From positions 1-64,000 of the forward strand of contig PLCS01000001.1 in the NCBI GenBank assembly GCA_003134855.1: a stretch of DNA of 64,000 nucleotides, in the 5' to 3' direction. The position numbers and the translations under genes are program-made. Positions within the stretch are counted from its first letter, which is position 1. Each line of letters begins with the position of its first letter. The DNA comes from Acidobacteriaceae bacterium (GTDB lineage: Bacteria; Acidobacteriota; Terriglobia; Terriglobales; Acidobacteriaceae). Below are positions 9,106-19,331 of the stretch, one piece after another. The notes under the pieces are model-generated. The model was not told the origin of the DNA, did no database searches, and worked only from the letters and a program-made list of their open reading frames with translations.

Positions 9106-9504
9106 TTATTCAGCGTTTACTGGTGCATTCGGCACCGCCAACTGGCTGTACTTTGCCTGGAGCGTTTCTGTTTTGGATGCCTTGTACAGGTAGTACTCGT
9201 AAAGATTGCGTGACGAGTCTACTGGTCTTGGGTATTTGCCAAAGTGGCCCGAGTCGTTCTTGCTCCTCTGCACCCACTCCTTCTTCGCCTCGGCGGCCAG
9301 GCGAAGATAGTCCGCCTTCTGCGCGCCGTAGTAACTGGCGAGAACCGTGTATTGCGCGGGTGCTTGTGCGTGCCGCTTCAGCTCCTTCACCTGCGCCTTG
9401 GTGCAATGGGCGCCAGTCTCCGCGGAAGAGGCCGCGCTCTGCGCGCTTGCTACACCCGCGAAAGCGAGGGCCAGAATGCATGTTGCGAATAGGTTGCGAT
9501 TCAT
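9106..9504 (-). CDS. Secreted protein of unknown function
   Basis: 132 residues. Starting at the ATG at 9504 gives a clean signal peptide (MNRNLFATCILALAFAGVAS, then AQ). That start has GGGAGG ten bases upstream, unlike an in-frame ATG at 9522. The mature part is hydrophilic and helical, rich in Lys/Ala/Tyr (HAQAPAQYTVLASYYGAQKADY) and has one Cys. Probably periplasmic. I do not recognise the family. It stands alone, followed by a hairpin. Confidence 0.7.
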   Translation of the reverse strand: MNRNLFATCILALAFAGVASAQSAASSAETGAHCTKAQVKELKRHAQAPAQYTVLASYYGAQKADYLRLAAEAKKEWVQRSKNDSGHFGKYPRPVDSSRNLYEYYLYKASKTETLQAKYSQLAVPNAPVNAE

Positions 9505-9630
9505 GTGCTTGATACCTCCCATGTTTTGATACTAGGCAGAATACATGAGGGGCGCATGAAGAGAATGGCAGGAATGAAGTTGTTTTTTATAGCTGTGTTT
9601 CCGCTCCGGAACGCGCGACAAGAGTGATCC

Positions 9631-10293
9631 CTAGTAGTAAGTTTCTCGCAACGCCCGCGCATCCCTCACCAGGCCAAGGAACCTGCTCGCCAACTCACGG
9701 ATGCGATCTTCCTGACGGAAGTGCAAAGCCTCTTTGGGCAGCAGTTCTCCGCCCAGGCCAATAGCGGTTGCCCCGGCCTGAATAAAGTCGAAGGCCGTCA
9801 ACTGATTCACTCCGCCGGTGGCAATCAATGGGATTTGCGGAAGCGGCACCTTGAGGGCGCGCACGTATTTGACGCCTCCGATATGCCCCGTAGGGAAAAT
9901 CTTGACAAGGTCCGAACCCGCCTTCCAGGCCGCGATGATTTCCGTCGGAGTCAAAGCTCCCGGAAGCACCACGACATTCACTGTGTTTGCATAGGCCACG
10001 ACCTCCGGAACAAATCCGGGGCTGGTCAAAAATCTCGCGCCGGCGTCGATGCAGAGGCGTGCCGATTCTTCATCGAGTACAGTGCCGGCGCCCACAGCCA
10101 TATCCGGATAGCGTTTCGCAAGGTCGTCGATTACGTCCAGCGCGCCGGGAGTGGTCATGGTGATCTCGACAACGGGAATCCCCGCCGAGTAGACCGTCTC
10201 CGCCGCAAATCGCGCCAGTTCCCGCGAATTCACACGTACAGAAGGCAGAATTCCGGCCTCCTCGATGCGAGTTCGAACTTCATGTCTCTTCAT
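9631..10293 (-). CDS. eda: 2-keto-3-deoxy-6-phosphogluconate aldolase
   Basis: A 220-residue class I aldolase of the Entner-Doudoroff pathway, cleaving KDPG to pyruvate and glyceraldehyde-3-phosphate (the family also handles 4-hydroxy-2-oxoglutarate). Seen: the EITMTTPGAL strand with the catalytic Glu, GAGTVLDEESA, and DLVKIFPTGHIGG with the Schiff-base Lys, then GGVNQLTAFDFIQAGATAIGLGGEL closing the TIM barrel. Cytosolic. No other Entner-Doudoroff genes are adjacent, so it may serve sugar-acid breakdown in general. Confidence 0.92.
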   Translation of the reverse strand: MKRHEVRTRIEEAGILPSVRVNSRELARFAAETVYSAGIPVVEITMTTPGALDVIDDLAKRYPDMAVGAGTVLDEESARLCIDAGARFLTSPGFVPEVVAYANTVNVVVLPGALTPTEIIAAWKAGSDLVKIFPTGHIGGVKYVRALKVPLPQIPLIATGGVNQLTAFDFIQAGATAIGLGGELLPKEALHFRQEDRIRELASRFLGLVRDARALRETYY

Positions 10294-10363
10294 TGATTCG
10301 ACCTCTCTTTACCTGTACTTGAATATGCCAGGCAGATGACCCCGTTCACAAGAATCACGCCAA

Positions 10364-11653
10364 TTATTGAATGACTTCATGCCCAACGACAAGGTTCAAT
10401 TGGCCGGCAAAAGTCAGATAGGAGCCAACCAACTGAACATAAGCCAGTTGAACAACTCGATAATCGCTTTGCGCGTTGAGGAAATCCATCAGCGATGCCG
10501 CTCCGTGCTCATACGAGAAAGTAACCGTGTCGCGCACTCGCGTAGCTTGATCGCGATATTTCTCCTTGTAAGGCTTGAGCAGGGCGACATTGCTGCGCAA
10601 CTGCTCATACGTCGAGTCCACGTCATCGAAGACCTGCGCCTTGGCCGCCTCTTCGGCGCTTTTGCTACGATCAATATCCAGTAAAGTGCGCTTCTTCTCA
10701 CCCTGATTGCGGTCAAAGATACGCAGCGGAATGCTCACATTCAGTCCGAGAGTCTGATTGGAATTTGGATTATTGAAGGAACCGTTGTAGGTATACCACG
10801 CGCCGAAGGTTGGATCGGTCGAGCCATTGGCGACGGCAAGTTTGTGGTTTGTCATCGATTGCTGAATGGTTTCAATCGCCGCCCGCAAATCCGGCCGGTT
10901 ATCCAGTGCGATCTGGTGGAAGTCTTCCAGAGGCCGAAGCGTCTCGCTCCAATCAAAAGTTCCTATAACATCGAACTTATCGACGGGCGTACGTTCATTG
11001 AGCAACTGCATCAATTGAAATTTTGCGGTGCGAAGATTCACCGTCGCCGTTTCAATCTCGGCCTCATATTGCACACGCAGCAGTTCGATGCGATCCAGAT
11101 CAATCTGGGCAATGGCGCCGATATTATATCGCGCGCGGCTGATCTCTATTATCTTGTCATAATAGTCAAGATCGGCTTTCGCTAGATCGAGGACTGCCTT
11201 TGCCTCCAGCGTCTGCACAAACATGGAGCGCAAGCTGAACAGGAGATTCCGTTCCAGATCCTCGTGCTGCGATGCGGTGATCTGGGTGCCTTCCTTGGCG
11301 CTCTCCAGGCGCAGCTCGCGTTTGCGCTCGCGTTCGTGCAGGTAGCTGAAATTGGGCTGATACTGAGTGCCTGCCAATGGCTGCCACACTCCGTTATGAC
11401 GAACGAGCTGCGTTCCATCCGTTGAAAACGTAAATTGCGGGTTGGGACGGAGAAAGGCCGTGATCTCTTCAGCCTTCATCTCTTCCACGTTGATTTCATC
11501 CGCCCTCAGTGCAGGATTCGACGCTTCGAACTTCGCCTTTACCTCCTCCCATGTCAGCGCCTGCTGCGCAGCGGCGGGGCAGGTAACGCATGCCAAACTC
11601 AGGAGGCAACCACAGATGATGCGGATTGAAACACAACCGACCTTAACTTTCAA
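10364..11653 (-). CDS. TolC-family outer-membrane efflux protein
   Basis: Outer-membrane channel of the tripartite RND exporter encoded with it. I place the start at TTG 11653, because GGAGG lies six bases upstream and the product then opens with a signal peptide ending CPAAAQQ. This gives 429 residues and an 11-base overlap with the end of the pump gene, implying translational coupling. Two OEP repeats of long amphipathic helices are visible (about residues 35-230 and 250-420). A longer in-frame start at 11725 exists but lies inside the pump gene. Resembles CzcC/CusC-type channels. Confidence 0.88.
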   Translation of the reverse strand: MKVKVGCVSIRIICGCLLSLACVTCPAAAQQALTWEEVKAKFEASNPALRADEINVEEMKAEEITAFLRPNPQFTFSTDGTQLVRHNGVWQPLAGTQYQPNFSYLHERERKRELRLESAKEGTQITASQHEDLERNLLFSLRSMFVQTLEAKAVLDLAKADLDYYDKIIEISRARYNIGAIAQIDLDRIELLRVQYEAEIETATVNLRTAKFQLMQLLNERTPVDKFDVIGTFDWSETLRPLEDFHQIALDNRPDLRAAIETIQQSMTNHKLAVANGSTDPTFGAWYTYNGSFNNPNSNQTLGLNVSIPLRIFDRNQGEKKRTLLDIDRSKSAEEAAKAQVFDDVDSTYEQLRSNVALLKPYKEKYRDQATRVRDTVTFSYEHGAASLMDFLNAQSDYRVVQLAYVQLVGSYLTFAGQLNLVVGHEVIQ

Positions 11654-14600
11654 GTGAAACCTCCGGTTTCGGGAGTATGTCTCCATTCCGCGCGATCCAG
11701 ACATATACCGTGGGCAGGAGCACAAGACTCATCAGTAGTGCGGCCATCAGTCCGCCGACAATCACAATTGCAAACGGCCGTTGCGAATCGGACCCAATCG
11801 CATGGGAGAACGCGGCCGGCACCAAGCCAAACGTGGCGACAAGCATGGTCATCATAATCGGCCGTAGTCTCAGGACAGCGCCCTCGACCGCGGCATCCGC
11901 AACCGTATATCCCTTAGCTCGCAGTTGATTAATGTACTCGAGCATGATCACGCCGGTCTGTACCGATACACCGAACAGCGCCAGGAAACCGATGCCGGAC
12001 GAAACGCTGAAATGCGTTCCGGTCAGCAACAATGCCAGCAATCCGCCGAGTGGGGCCATCGCCACTACCGTAAGGATGAGCAGAGCCCACTTTGCAGAGC
12101 GGAACATGGTGTAGAGGAGAATAAAGATGACGAGGACGGTCAGTGGCACGATCACCGCAAGACGCGCCGAAGCCCGCTTCGAACTCTCATACTCTCCCGA
12201 CCACTCAAGGTGATAGCCGGATGGGAGTTTGACCTTCTGGCCGATTTTGGTCATGGCCTCTTCTACCGAACTGTTCAGGTCTCGTCCTCGCACGTTGAAG
12301 GTCACGCTTATGTAGCGGCTGTTTCCTTCACGGTAGATATCGTAAGCACCATCTCGAACCTCCATGCTGGTGAGTTGAGCCAGTGAGACCCGCTCGCCGG
12401 AAGGAGAAAGCAGTCGAATGTTGCCGATCGCCTGGGGATCTTTTCTGTAAGGCTCCTGGTATCGCACCACTACGTCGTAACGCTCCGGGGTGCCTGCTGG
12501 CAGTACCTGACTCACGGCTTTTCCGCCCACCGCTGTTTCGATGACGTCCTGAATATCGGTAACGTTAATTCCAAAACGCGCCGCTTGCTGCCGGTTGATG
12601 GAGAAGTTGAGGTTCGGCTGGCCCGTATCGCGATATACCTTCACATCAGCGATGCCCGGAATCCTCTGCATAATTCCCGCTATTTCATCTCCGGTCTGCT
12701 CAAGTATTCCCAGGTCATTTCCGTAAACCTTCAGGGCGAGCTGGCCCTTCGTACCGGTCAGGGTTTCGCCCACGTTGTCTTCAATTGGCTGTGAGAAATT
12801 CCAAGTCGCCCCCGGTATCTTCGCGATCTCTCGATTCATGGCGGCGATAAGCCGTTCTTTGTTTTCTCCGAACACTGGCCGCCACTGCGCCTTGGGCTTG
12901 AGGTCGATGAAGTATTCCGTATTCCCGAATCCTCCGGTGTCGGTTCCGTCGTCCGGTCGACCGATCTCGGAGATAACCTGCTTCGCTTCCGGAAACGAAG
13001 CGAATATCTGGCGGGCCTGATTCATAAAACGCGTTCCCTCGGTGAGGCTAGTGCTTTGCGCCAAGGTGCCACGAGCCCAGATCGAGCCTTCATCGAGATG
13101 AGGCAAAAATTCAGCGCCAATGATTCCGCTGAAAGCCAGGAACAAGGTAAAACCCAGACAAACCATACCTGCACCCACGGTAATCGCGCGGTGTTCTACG
13201 CACCAGCGCAGGCGCCGCCGATAATGCGTCGTGAGGAATCTCATGACCGGGTTACGCGGTTCCAGCACGCCATTGCGGAACAACAGGCTTGCCAACACGG
13301 GAACGACCAGGATGGAAAAGGTCATGGCGCCAAGCAGGGCGAATGCGACTGTCCACGCCATCGGCTTGAACAACCTTCCCTCAATGCGCTGTAACGTGAA
13401 GATCGGCAAATAAGCCGTAATAATGATGGCAATGGCGTAAAAGACCGGCCGCTGCACCTCGTGACATGCTTCGCGAATCACTGCCGACGGGCTCTTGGGT
13501 AAGGTGAGATTGCGGTTGTTAAGCTGGCCGTCTGTTCCAGACCCGTTCAACGCAGAAGGACCCAATCTCCGGCTCATGTGGCGGACGATGTTCTCCACCA
13601 TCACCACCGCGCCGTCCACAACCATTCCGAAATCCAGCGCGCCCAGCGAAAGCAGGTTTACAGGAACTTTGGTTAAGTCGAGCAAGATCGAAGCAAAGAA
13701 GAGAGCAAAGGGAATCGTCAGAGCAACGATGAAGGCGGCGCGAGCGTTGAGCAAAAAAAGAAAGAGGATAATGGTCACCAGAATCATCCCCTCTCCTAGA
13801 TTGTGCAAGACCGTATCCAATGTGAAACCGAGCAGGTCGCTGCGGTCGATCATCGGCTCCATCTTCACGCCCGGAGGCAGGATACCGCTGTGGTTGAGCT
13901 GGTCCACTTTGGCATGAAGTTTTTCGAGCGTTGGTCCCGAGTCAGCTCCTTTGCGCATCATTACCTGGGCGAAGATGACGTCATCGTTGTCCACAATCAC
14001 GCCGTCTGACCGGCGAATCGCCCTTCCTTCGTGGCCTAGTCGGACCTTCGCCCCTTGACTGACTTCCGCAATGTCCTTGATGCGAAGAGGCGTCCCCGAC
14101 TTGGTAGTTATAACGGTCTGCTGGATGTCGTCCACATTTTTGAACAGCCCGAGGGTGCGGACGTTCATCTGCTGCTGGCCGGTCTCAATAAAGTTACCGC
14201 CGGCGTTTATGTTGTTATTTGCAAGTTGCTGTTCAACCTGGCCGATATTCAAGCCGTACGAAACCAGCTTGTTAGGATCCACGCGTACCTGGTATTCCCG
14301 GGTCGTGCCCCCGAAGGTGCTCACGTCAACGATGTCCGGGACCGACTTCAGTTCCTTGACTACCGTCCAGTCCTGGATCGACCTCAAATCCATAATGTCA
14401 ATCTGCGGGTTGGTACTCCTCAGCACGTACCAATAGATTTGTCCGGTTGTACTCCAGTCCGTGCCCATGGAAGGCTGGAGGCCAGGCGGCAGATCGGCTT
14501 GCGCCATCCGCTCCAGAACCTTTTGCCGGTTCCAATCATTATTCGAGCTGTCGTCGAAGATCAAAAGAACGAAGGACAAACCGAAGATCGATTCCGATCT

Positions 14601-14846
14601 GAGATGCGTGAGATGAGGGATCCCGTTCATCTGGATTTCGATCGGGATTGTGACCTGTTGCTCAACTTCTTCGGCTGCTCTTCCAGGCCACTGAGTGATG
14701 ATCGTCGCGTAATTATCCGCAATATCCGGATAGGCCTCCACCGGCAGGTTGTGAAACGAAACAGCTCCCCATCCCACGGCAAGAACCGCAAGAGCCAGCA
14801 CAACAAACCGGTTGTTTAGGGCAAAATCGACAAGAAAACGTATCAT
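11643..14846 (-). CDS. HME-type RND efflux pump (CusA/CzcA family)
   Basis: Proton-driven inner-membrane pump of 1067 residues with two repeats of a large periplasmic loop and six helices. The transmembrane-4 motif DFGMVVDGAVVMVENIVR is the heavy-metal RND signature (two Asp in one helix). Start at 14846 (MIRFLVDFALNNRFVVLA). It lies 28 bases after the adaptor gene and overlaps the TolC-like gene. Metal specificity cannot be set by reading alone: no CusF-like or metal-sensing regulator gene is next to it. Some CzcA-like pumps in soil bacteria export organic compounds. Confidence 0.9.
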   Translation of the reverse strand: MIRFLVDFALNNRFVVLALAVLAVGWGAVSFHNLPVEAYPDIADNYATIITQWPGRAAEEVEQQVTIPIEIQMNGIPHLTHLRSESIFGLSFVLLIFDDSSNNDWNRQKVLERMAQADLPPGLQPSMGTDWSTTGQIYWYVLRSTNPQIDIMDLRSIQDWTVVKELKSVPDIVDVSTFGGTTREYQVRVDPNKLVSYGLNIGQVEQQLANNNINAGGNFIETGQQQMNVRTLGLFKNVDDIQQTVITTKSGTPLRIKDIAEVSQGAKVRLGHEGRAIRRSDGVIVDNDDVIFAQVMMRKGADSGPTLEKLHAKVDQLNHSGILPPGVKMEPMIDRSDLLGFTLDTVLHNLGEGMILVTIILFLFLLNARAAFIVALTIPFALFFASILLDLTKVPVNLLSLGALDFGMVVDGAVVMVENIVRHMSRRLGPSALNGSGTDGQLNNRNLTLPKSPSAVIREACHEVQRPVFYAIAIIITAYLPIFTLQRIEGRLFKPMAWTVAFALLGAMTFSILVVPVLASLLFRNGVLEPRNPVMRFLTTHYRRRLRWCVEHRAITVGAGMVCLGFTLFLAFSGIIGAEFLPHLDEGSIWARGTLAQSTSLTEGTRFMNQARQIFASFPEAKQVISEIGRPDDGTDTGGFGNTEYFIDLKPKAQWRPVFGENKERLIAAMNREIAKIPGATWNFSQPIEDNVGETLTGTKGQLALKVYGNDLGILEQTGDEIAGIMQRIPGIADVKVYRDTGQPNLNFSINRQQAARFGINVTDIQDVIETAVGGKAVSQVLPAGTPERYDVVVRYQEPYRKDPQAIGNIRLLSPSGERVSLAQLTSMEVRDGAYDIYREGNSRYISVTFNVRGRDLNSSVEEAMTKIGQKVKLPSGYHLEWSGEYESSKRASARLAVIVPLTVLVIFILLYTMFRSAKWALLILTVVAMAPLGGLLALLLTGTHFSVSSGIGFLALFGVSVQTGVIMLEYINQLRAKGYTVADAAVEGAVLRLRPIMMTMLVATFGLVPAAFSHAIGSDSQRPFAIVIVGGLMAALLMSLVLLPTVYVWIARNGDILPKPEVSLES

Positions 14847-14874
14847 ATCTCTTCCCCCGGCTCCCTTTCAGCGG

Positions 14875-16014
14875 TTATTTGTTGTCGATTTCGTTTTGCA
14901 ACGCGAGCGGATTTGTCACCACCTGCTGTCCTACTTGAAGGCCTGACTTGATCTCCTGCATGCTGTCCGGCAAAGCGTCTCCGCCAACCACCCCAACTCT
15001 GCGGAATTTTTTGTCGGGCGTGGGTACATAGACCCAGTCGCGGTCATGCAAATGGAGAATGGCGGATGCAGGCACGGCGGAATTCACTTCATCCTTTTGC
15101 CCGCGGAAGGTTGCGGTCACGAACATGCCCACTTTCATGAAGCCGGGATTCGGCACTTCGATCCGGACCTTGCCGGTCCTGAGGTTGGGATCGAGGATGG
15201 CCAGTATATTGCTGACTTTTCCCTTTAATGCCTGGCCCGGATACGCGTTCAATGTAATCTCCGCAGGGTCGCCGACATGAACGCTGGGAAGATCGTTCTC
15301 ATAGACATCGCAAACGATCCATACAGTTGAGAGATCGGAGATGGTAAAGGGACTTGTCCCCAAGCTCTGCACTCCTGCTGCGTTAGTAACCTCCTGATCG
15401 GTGATTACACCTGAAATCGGGGCTGTGATGTCCACTATCCCTGATGGATGATCGGTGCTGCTGCCCAGCAGGCGCAGATGTTCGGCAGCTGTGTTCATGG
15501 CCACCTTGGTCTTATCCTCCGTATCCTGCGCTACCTGCAGATCGTTGAGTGAGATTGCGCCATGCTTATAAAGTTCTTGCGAACGATCATATTGTGCGTG
15601 AGCCAGCGTCTCATCGGCTACTGCCATCTGATAGGTGGCAAAGCCGCCGGAGATATCGTCGCTGCGGATTTTGAGCAGCGTTTGACCCTTTTTTACCTGA
15701 TCGCCCAGGCGCGCATAGATACCCACGATGCGGCCAGACGCAAGCGAAATCACTGGAACCGTGCGCGCAATATCAGGATTCACGGAGCCAGTCACAGCTA
15801 GTCTTGCCGGCGCGCGATGCTCTGCTGCCGCGAATAGGGGGAAGTTCTCCGGGTGATCGACTGAGAACAGGTTGGCATCGAAGTCCTGAACCACCTTGGC
15901 GGGCGGCGGCGCTTCTGCTGCCGCATCCACCTTATCGCTCTTGCAGCCACAAATGGCCATAGTTGCGGCCATCCCTAACAGCAACAGGCCAGATCCCAAA
16001 GCTTTGCTTTTCAT
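14875..16014 (-). CDS. RND periplasmic adaptor (membrane fusion) lipoprotein
   Basis: CusB/CzcB-like adaptor joining pump and outer-membrane channel, 379 residues from the ATG at 16014, which has GAGG five bases upstream. The N terminus MKSKALGSGLLLLGMAATMA then ICGC reads as a lipoprotein signal with lipid attachment at the second Cys. Later come a barrel-sandwich half-motif (SGRIVGIYARLGDQVKKGQTLL), an alpha-hairpin, the second half-motif (ITAPISGVITDQEV) and a beta-barrel domain. A longer start at 16071 is less likely. First gene of the RND operon. Confidence 0.88.
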   Translation of the reverse strand: MKSKALGSGLLLLGMAATMAICGCKSDKVDAAAEAPPPAKVVQDFDANLFSVDHPENFPLFAAAEHRAPARLAVTGSVNPDIARTVPVISLASGRIVGIYARLGDQVKKGQTLLKIRSDDISGGFATYQMAVADETLAHAQYDRSQELYKHGAISLNDLQVAQDTEDKTKVAMNTAAEHLRLLGSSTDHPSGIVDITAPISGVITDQEVTNAAGVQSLGTSPFTISDLSTVWIVCDVYENDLPSVHVGDPAEITLNAYPGQALKGKVSNILAILDPNLRTGKVRIEVPNPGFMKVGMFVTATFRGQKDEVNSAVPASAILHLHDRDWVYVPTPDKKFRRVGVVGGDALPDSMQEIKSGLQVGQQVVTNPLALQNEIDNK

Positions 16015-16125
16015 ACGATCCTCTGCGACCTTTGTGTTTCTCGGTCTTTCCGGCGCGCGATCATTTTTCATAGCAATAATGCTGTGAGGTGGTCGTGGCG
16101 CTCTGAGTGACTCATTTTCTGGAGT

Positions 16126-16153
16126 AGCACCGGGTTACCGAAACCCCGGTGCT
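16126..16153 (-). terminator. Hairpin downstream of porin gene
   Basis: Perfect nine-base arms AGCACCGGG (16126-16134) and CCCGGTGCT (16145-16153) around a ten-base loop, between the porin stop at 16213 and the adaptor gene. Possible terminator for the porin or mRNA-stabilising structure. No U-run. Confidence 0.5.
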
Positions 16154-16212
16154 GCTCATTCAGTTAGCCGGTCAAGCTACAGACACAGTGTGCGGTCCAG
16201 TCGGCAACCCGG

Positions 16213-17979
16213 CTAAAACCTGACCTTGATCGCAAGCGTTGTATTCACTTGACTAACGCGCAAATCGGGCCACCAGATATCGGCAGTACTGGCGCCAGTG
16301 ACGCCGCCGTGGCAGAATTGCTCCGCAGCGATAAGGCTGGCCGTGCCATAGCCTTGGCCGGAGGGAGCGCCACTGGCGCAGGCATACTGCGACGGTGCGC
16401 CGTTGTTTCCGCCGGGAGGCGTGATGCCGCCGCGGCCGGTCCAGTAGGGCACATCGGCGTGGCGATAACCTTCTTCCAAAGTGAAGGTGATGAACTGGCT
16501 AGGCATATAGTCGAAGGTGATGGTTCCGTCGTGCATATGAGAGCGATCCCCGGCGTTTTCGGTAAAATACGGGGTACCGCTAGTCGCCGAAGCACCGTTG
16601 ATGGGCGGCAGCAGAGTGAGGTAGCGCCCGGGATTGTTCATGAATCCGCCGCCGAGAGTTATCGCATAGAGATCTTTCTTGAACCACATGCGGTCGTAGG
16701 CCATCCAGCCCATGAAGGCCTGCTTGGGTCTGCCGCCTTTGGAGTTATGGCAGTTGACGCCACCGTTGTAGCTATCGGTAGTGCCCGTCTCCGGTGAATT
16801 GCCTTTGGGATCCAGCGCGCCGTCTGAGGTGCCGAAAGAGGCAGGTCCACCGCCGTATTCACAACCAAGGTCGCCTGTGAAAGTGAATGCCGCCTTGTCA
16901 AAGAAGGCTTTGGGCTTGTCATAGTACTTGACCTGTATGCTGTCGTCGGTGTGGATGCGCGAGCGTCCAGGGAAGCCGACGGCGTCCTCTCCCAGGCCGT
17001 AGTTGTTGAAGACTAAATCCAGGTAGGGCTTGGGGCGCCAGAGAATCTGTCCGCCCAGGCCGGGCTTGCCGTTGGCGCGCGCATAAGACTGCCAGCCGTT
17101 GATGATCCACGGTTCAATCTTCAGGTTCTTGGTGGGGAAATACTGAATGCGCAGGCCGTTGAAGAACCAGGGCGTGTTTGAGGAGACGAACGAAGGCTGA
17201 TAGGTCCAGTTATCGAAGTTGTAGTAGCTGAAGAGGCCGATATAGGAGACGAAGATGCCGGCATCCACGTTGAGGCCGTGAGCCACATCGAAGTGATATC
17301 CTCCCCATGCCTCTGAGACGTACTTATACGCGCCGGCCAGATCCCATTGGCCGCGGCTAGGGCTGGCGTCGTTGCGCGGGGTCGTCGTGGCGAACAAACC
17401 ATTCATTGTAAGCACGCGCCCGCGCACATTATCGATGCGAATGTCGCCGCCAAAGCTGATCTGTTCAAGTTGCCACTCGTCGGAGCGAAAACTCTCCGTC
17501 GCGCCGCCCATGGTGTCGTCGTGGGGATGGTTGTAGTCGAGGATGTAGTTGGCGTCGGCCCGGAACTCTGGCGTGAAGTACTTGGTGGCCATCGGGCTGT
17601 CCACGGCGTGCCCGTTGCTGTTCAACCAGGTCCAGTCTCCGGGGAATGGCGCCTCCTTGGTGGTTCTCTCTGCGCTGATCTCTGGGGGCGCAGGAGTTGC
17701 AGCGGGGGTTGGCGTAGCCGTGGCCGGCGCAACCGGTGTCACCGAAGTGCTGGAAGCGCCGCTTGCCTTCAGTTCGGATTCAAGTTGCGTGATCCGCGCC
17801 TTCATCTCCGCGAGTTCTTTGATAACTGCATCGTTGTTGGGCGGCATCGCGTTTGCGCTCGGTGTCGTCGTGGCGTTGTCGGGGGTTGAAGTTGAGCTTT
17901 GGGCGTGACTCGCAAGCTGCATAACAAGACCACAGATTGCGACCCCCAACGTTATGGCGGTTTTGAAGTTCTTCGTCAT
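16213..17979 (-). CDS. Outer-membrane porin, BBP2/OmpL-like
   Basis: A 588-residue beta-barrel protein. It has a signal peptide (about 1-26, ending SHAQS), a Thr/Pro/Ala-rich linker containing a short coiled coil (AVIKELAEMKARITQLESEL), then many alternating aromatic/polar strands such as GGYHFDVAHGLNVDAGIFVSY and YFPTKNLKIEPWIINGW, ending in a C-terminal Phe (IKVRF) as outer-membrane barrels do. The coiled coil may anchor it to the cell wall. Substrate unknown. It stands between a hairpin and a long divergent intergenic region. Confidence 0.82.
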   Translation of the reverse strand: MTKNFKTAITLGVAICGLVMQLASHAQSSTSTPDNATTTPSANAMPPNNDAVIKELAEMKARITQLESELKASGASSTSVTPVAPATATPTPAATPAPPEISAERTTKEAPFPGDWTWLNSNGHAVDSPMATKYFTPEFRADANYILDYNHPHDDTMGGATESFRSDEWQLEQISFGGDIRIDNVRGRVLTMNGLFATTTPRNDASPSRGQWDLAGAYKYVSEAWGGYHFDVAHGLNVDAGIFVSYIGLFSYYNFDNWTYQPSFVSSNTPWFFNGLRIQYFPTKNLKIEPWIINGWQSYARANGKPGLGGQILWRPKPYLDLVFNNYGLGEDAVGFPGRSRIHTDDSIQVKYYDKPKAFFDKAAFTFTGDLGCEYGGGPASFGTSDGALDPKGNSPETGTTDSYNGGVNCHNSKGGRPKQAFMGWMAYDRMWFKKDLYAITLGGGFMNNPGRYLTLLPPINGASATSGTPYFTENAGDRSHMHDGTITFDYMPSQFITFTLEEGYRHADVPYWTGRGGITPPGGNNGAPSQYACASGAPSGQGYGTASLIAAEQFCHGGVTGASTADIWWPDLRVSQVNTTLAIKVRF

Positions 17980-18569
17980 CGGTATCTGACCTCCTCGACG
18001 TCTTGCGTCGCTGGGCTGAAATGCGTTGGCTCTCGCTGAAGTATGGCTAGCCTGTCGCTTCCACCTACCTCACCCCAATTGTTATGCGAAGCGACGTAAA
18101 GGAGTCGCAAAGAATATGCAGTGTTTTCGAAAAGGCTAAGTAGCATAGCGTCTTATGACGTGCGCTTTTCACGGACCACCTTCATTCGTCCCGCCCTCGA
18201 GCGGGGACGGCTTATATAGACGCTACCTTGGAGGCCATAAAGAGTTCGTATATGTTTTGAAGAAAGTTATGAGCATGGCATGAGTGCCATATAAGTAAGT
18301 CATAAGTATGGACACTTTCAAGCATTGCCTGCCCGGCGTTTCTGCATATGCCGGTTTCACGATGTATTGGCCATGCGCATGCCACTGTTTGCAGTCTTTA
18401 TCTTATCTTTATCTATTCATCTCTAGCATGGTTGTTAGTCGCTGCGACTGCTCAAATCGACCCCAGCATGAACCCTGACACGAGAAAGGCATTCAGCATG
18501 ATAGATGGGCAGGCCGCCGCAAGCAGCCGAGCGATCCAGGAAATCAAAACAAACCGATCGGAGAATCGA
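17980..18569. other. Long divergent intergenic region
   Basis: A 590-base gap between the start of the porin gene (minus) and the start of the TonB-C gene (plus). It is AT-richer than its surroundings and should contain both promoters. An open frame extends upstream of the chosen TonB-C start, but that part lacks signal-peptide logic and a binding site. I see no RNA gene or repeat family member here. Confidence 0.5.
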
Positions 18570-19331
18570 ATGAGGCAAGCGAAATCTGCATGGACTCTAT
18601 TGGCGCTGACGGCCATCGCCGTTCGGGCGCAGGATGCAAGATCACTGAGTCTTCCACTCCACCAGATTCCTGATAAGGATGGCGTGTACTACGCTGGCCC
18701 CGAGGTCACTGCGCCCCGGCTGCTGAGCACCGTTTACGTGCGTTGCCCTGAAGACGTTCCTACCAAAGAAGTTCAGGGCATGACCGTGCTGGCCATGGTG
18801 ATTGACGACCACGGCATCCCTGCACACATTCAAGTACTGCACAAGCACGGCGAGGCATTTGATCAGGCCGCTATTGCGGCTGTGAAACAATCAAAGTTCG
18901 AGCCAGGCAAGTTGGAAGATCAATCTGTGCCTGTCTGGATCGACGTGCGTGTAGTCTTCCGCGCCAACCGCAGCCCGGCCCTTCCTCAGATCCATATCAC
19001 CGAGAGAGACCTACCCGTGCCGGATGCATCGAAATTCGAAGACAAGCATCACAACCCTTTGTCGTACACTCCGCCCTTCCCCCTCCACACGGTTGACGCG
19101 GATTTCGTAGATCCGTTTGTATCGCATCCCTGGGTTCAGGTGGCCATCGTTACGGTGATAGTGGGAGCAGATGGATTGCCGAAGGATGTCCGCGTTAAGC
19201 GCGGCCTCGGCTTTGGATTGGACAAAAAGGCAGAGGCCGCCGTATGGCAATATAGGTTCTTCCCCGCCACAAAGAAGGGTCAGCCCATTGCCGCACGCAG
19301 AGAGGTCATGGTCGAGTTCGCCAAGTTCTGA
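18570..19331 (+). CDS. Secreted protein with two TonB C-terminal-like domains
   Basis: 253 residues from the ATG at 18570, which has GGAG six bases upstream and gives a signal peptide (MRQAKSAWTLLALTAIAVRAQ). Two repeats of the TonB_C fold follow: one around VQGMTVLAMVIDDHGIPAHI to PGKLEDQSVPVWIDVRVVF, another around VQVAIVTVIVGADGLPKDVRV to IAARREVMVEFAKF. No membrane anchor other than the signal is seen, so it is not a classical energising TonB. Such double TonB_C proteins may act as periplasmic scaffolds. Function unknown. Confidence 0.75.
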   Translation: MRQAKSAWTLLALTAIAVRAQDARSLSLPLHQIPDKDGVYYAGPEVTAPRLLSTVYVRCPEDVPTKEVQGMTVLAMVIDDHGIPAHIQVLHKHGEAFDQAAIAAVKQSKFEPGKLEDQSVPVWIDVRVVFRANRSPALPQIHITERDLPVPDASKFEDKHHNPLSYTPPFPLHTVDADFVDPFVSHPWVQVAIVTVIVGADGLPKDVRVKRGLGFGLDKKAEAAVWQYRFFPATKKGQPIAARREVMVEFAKF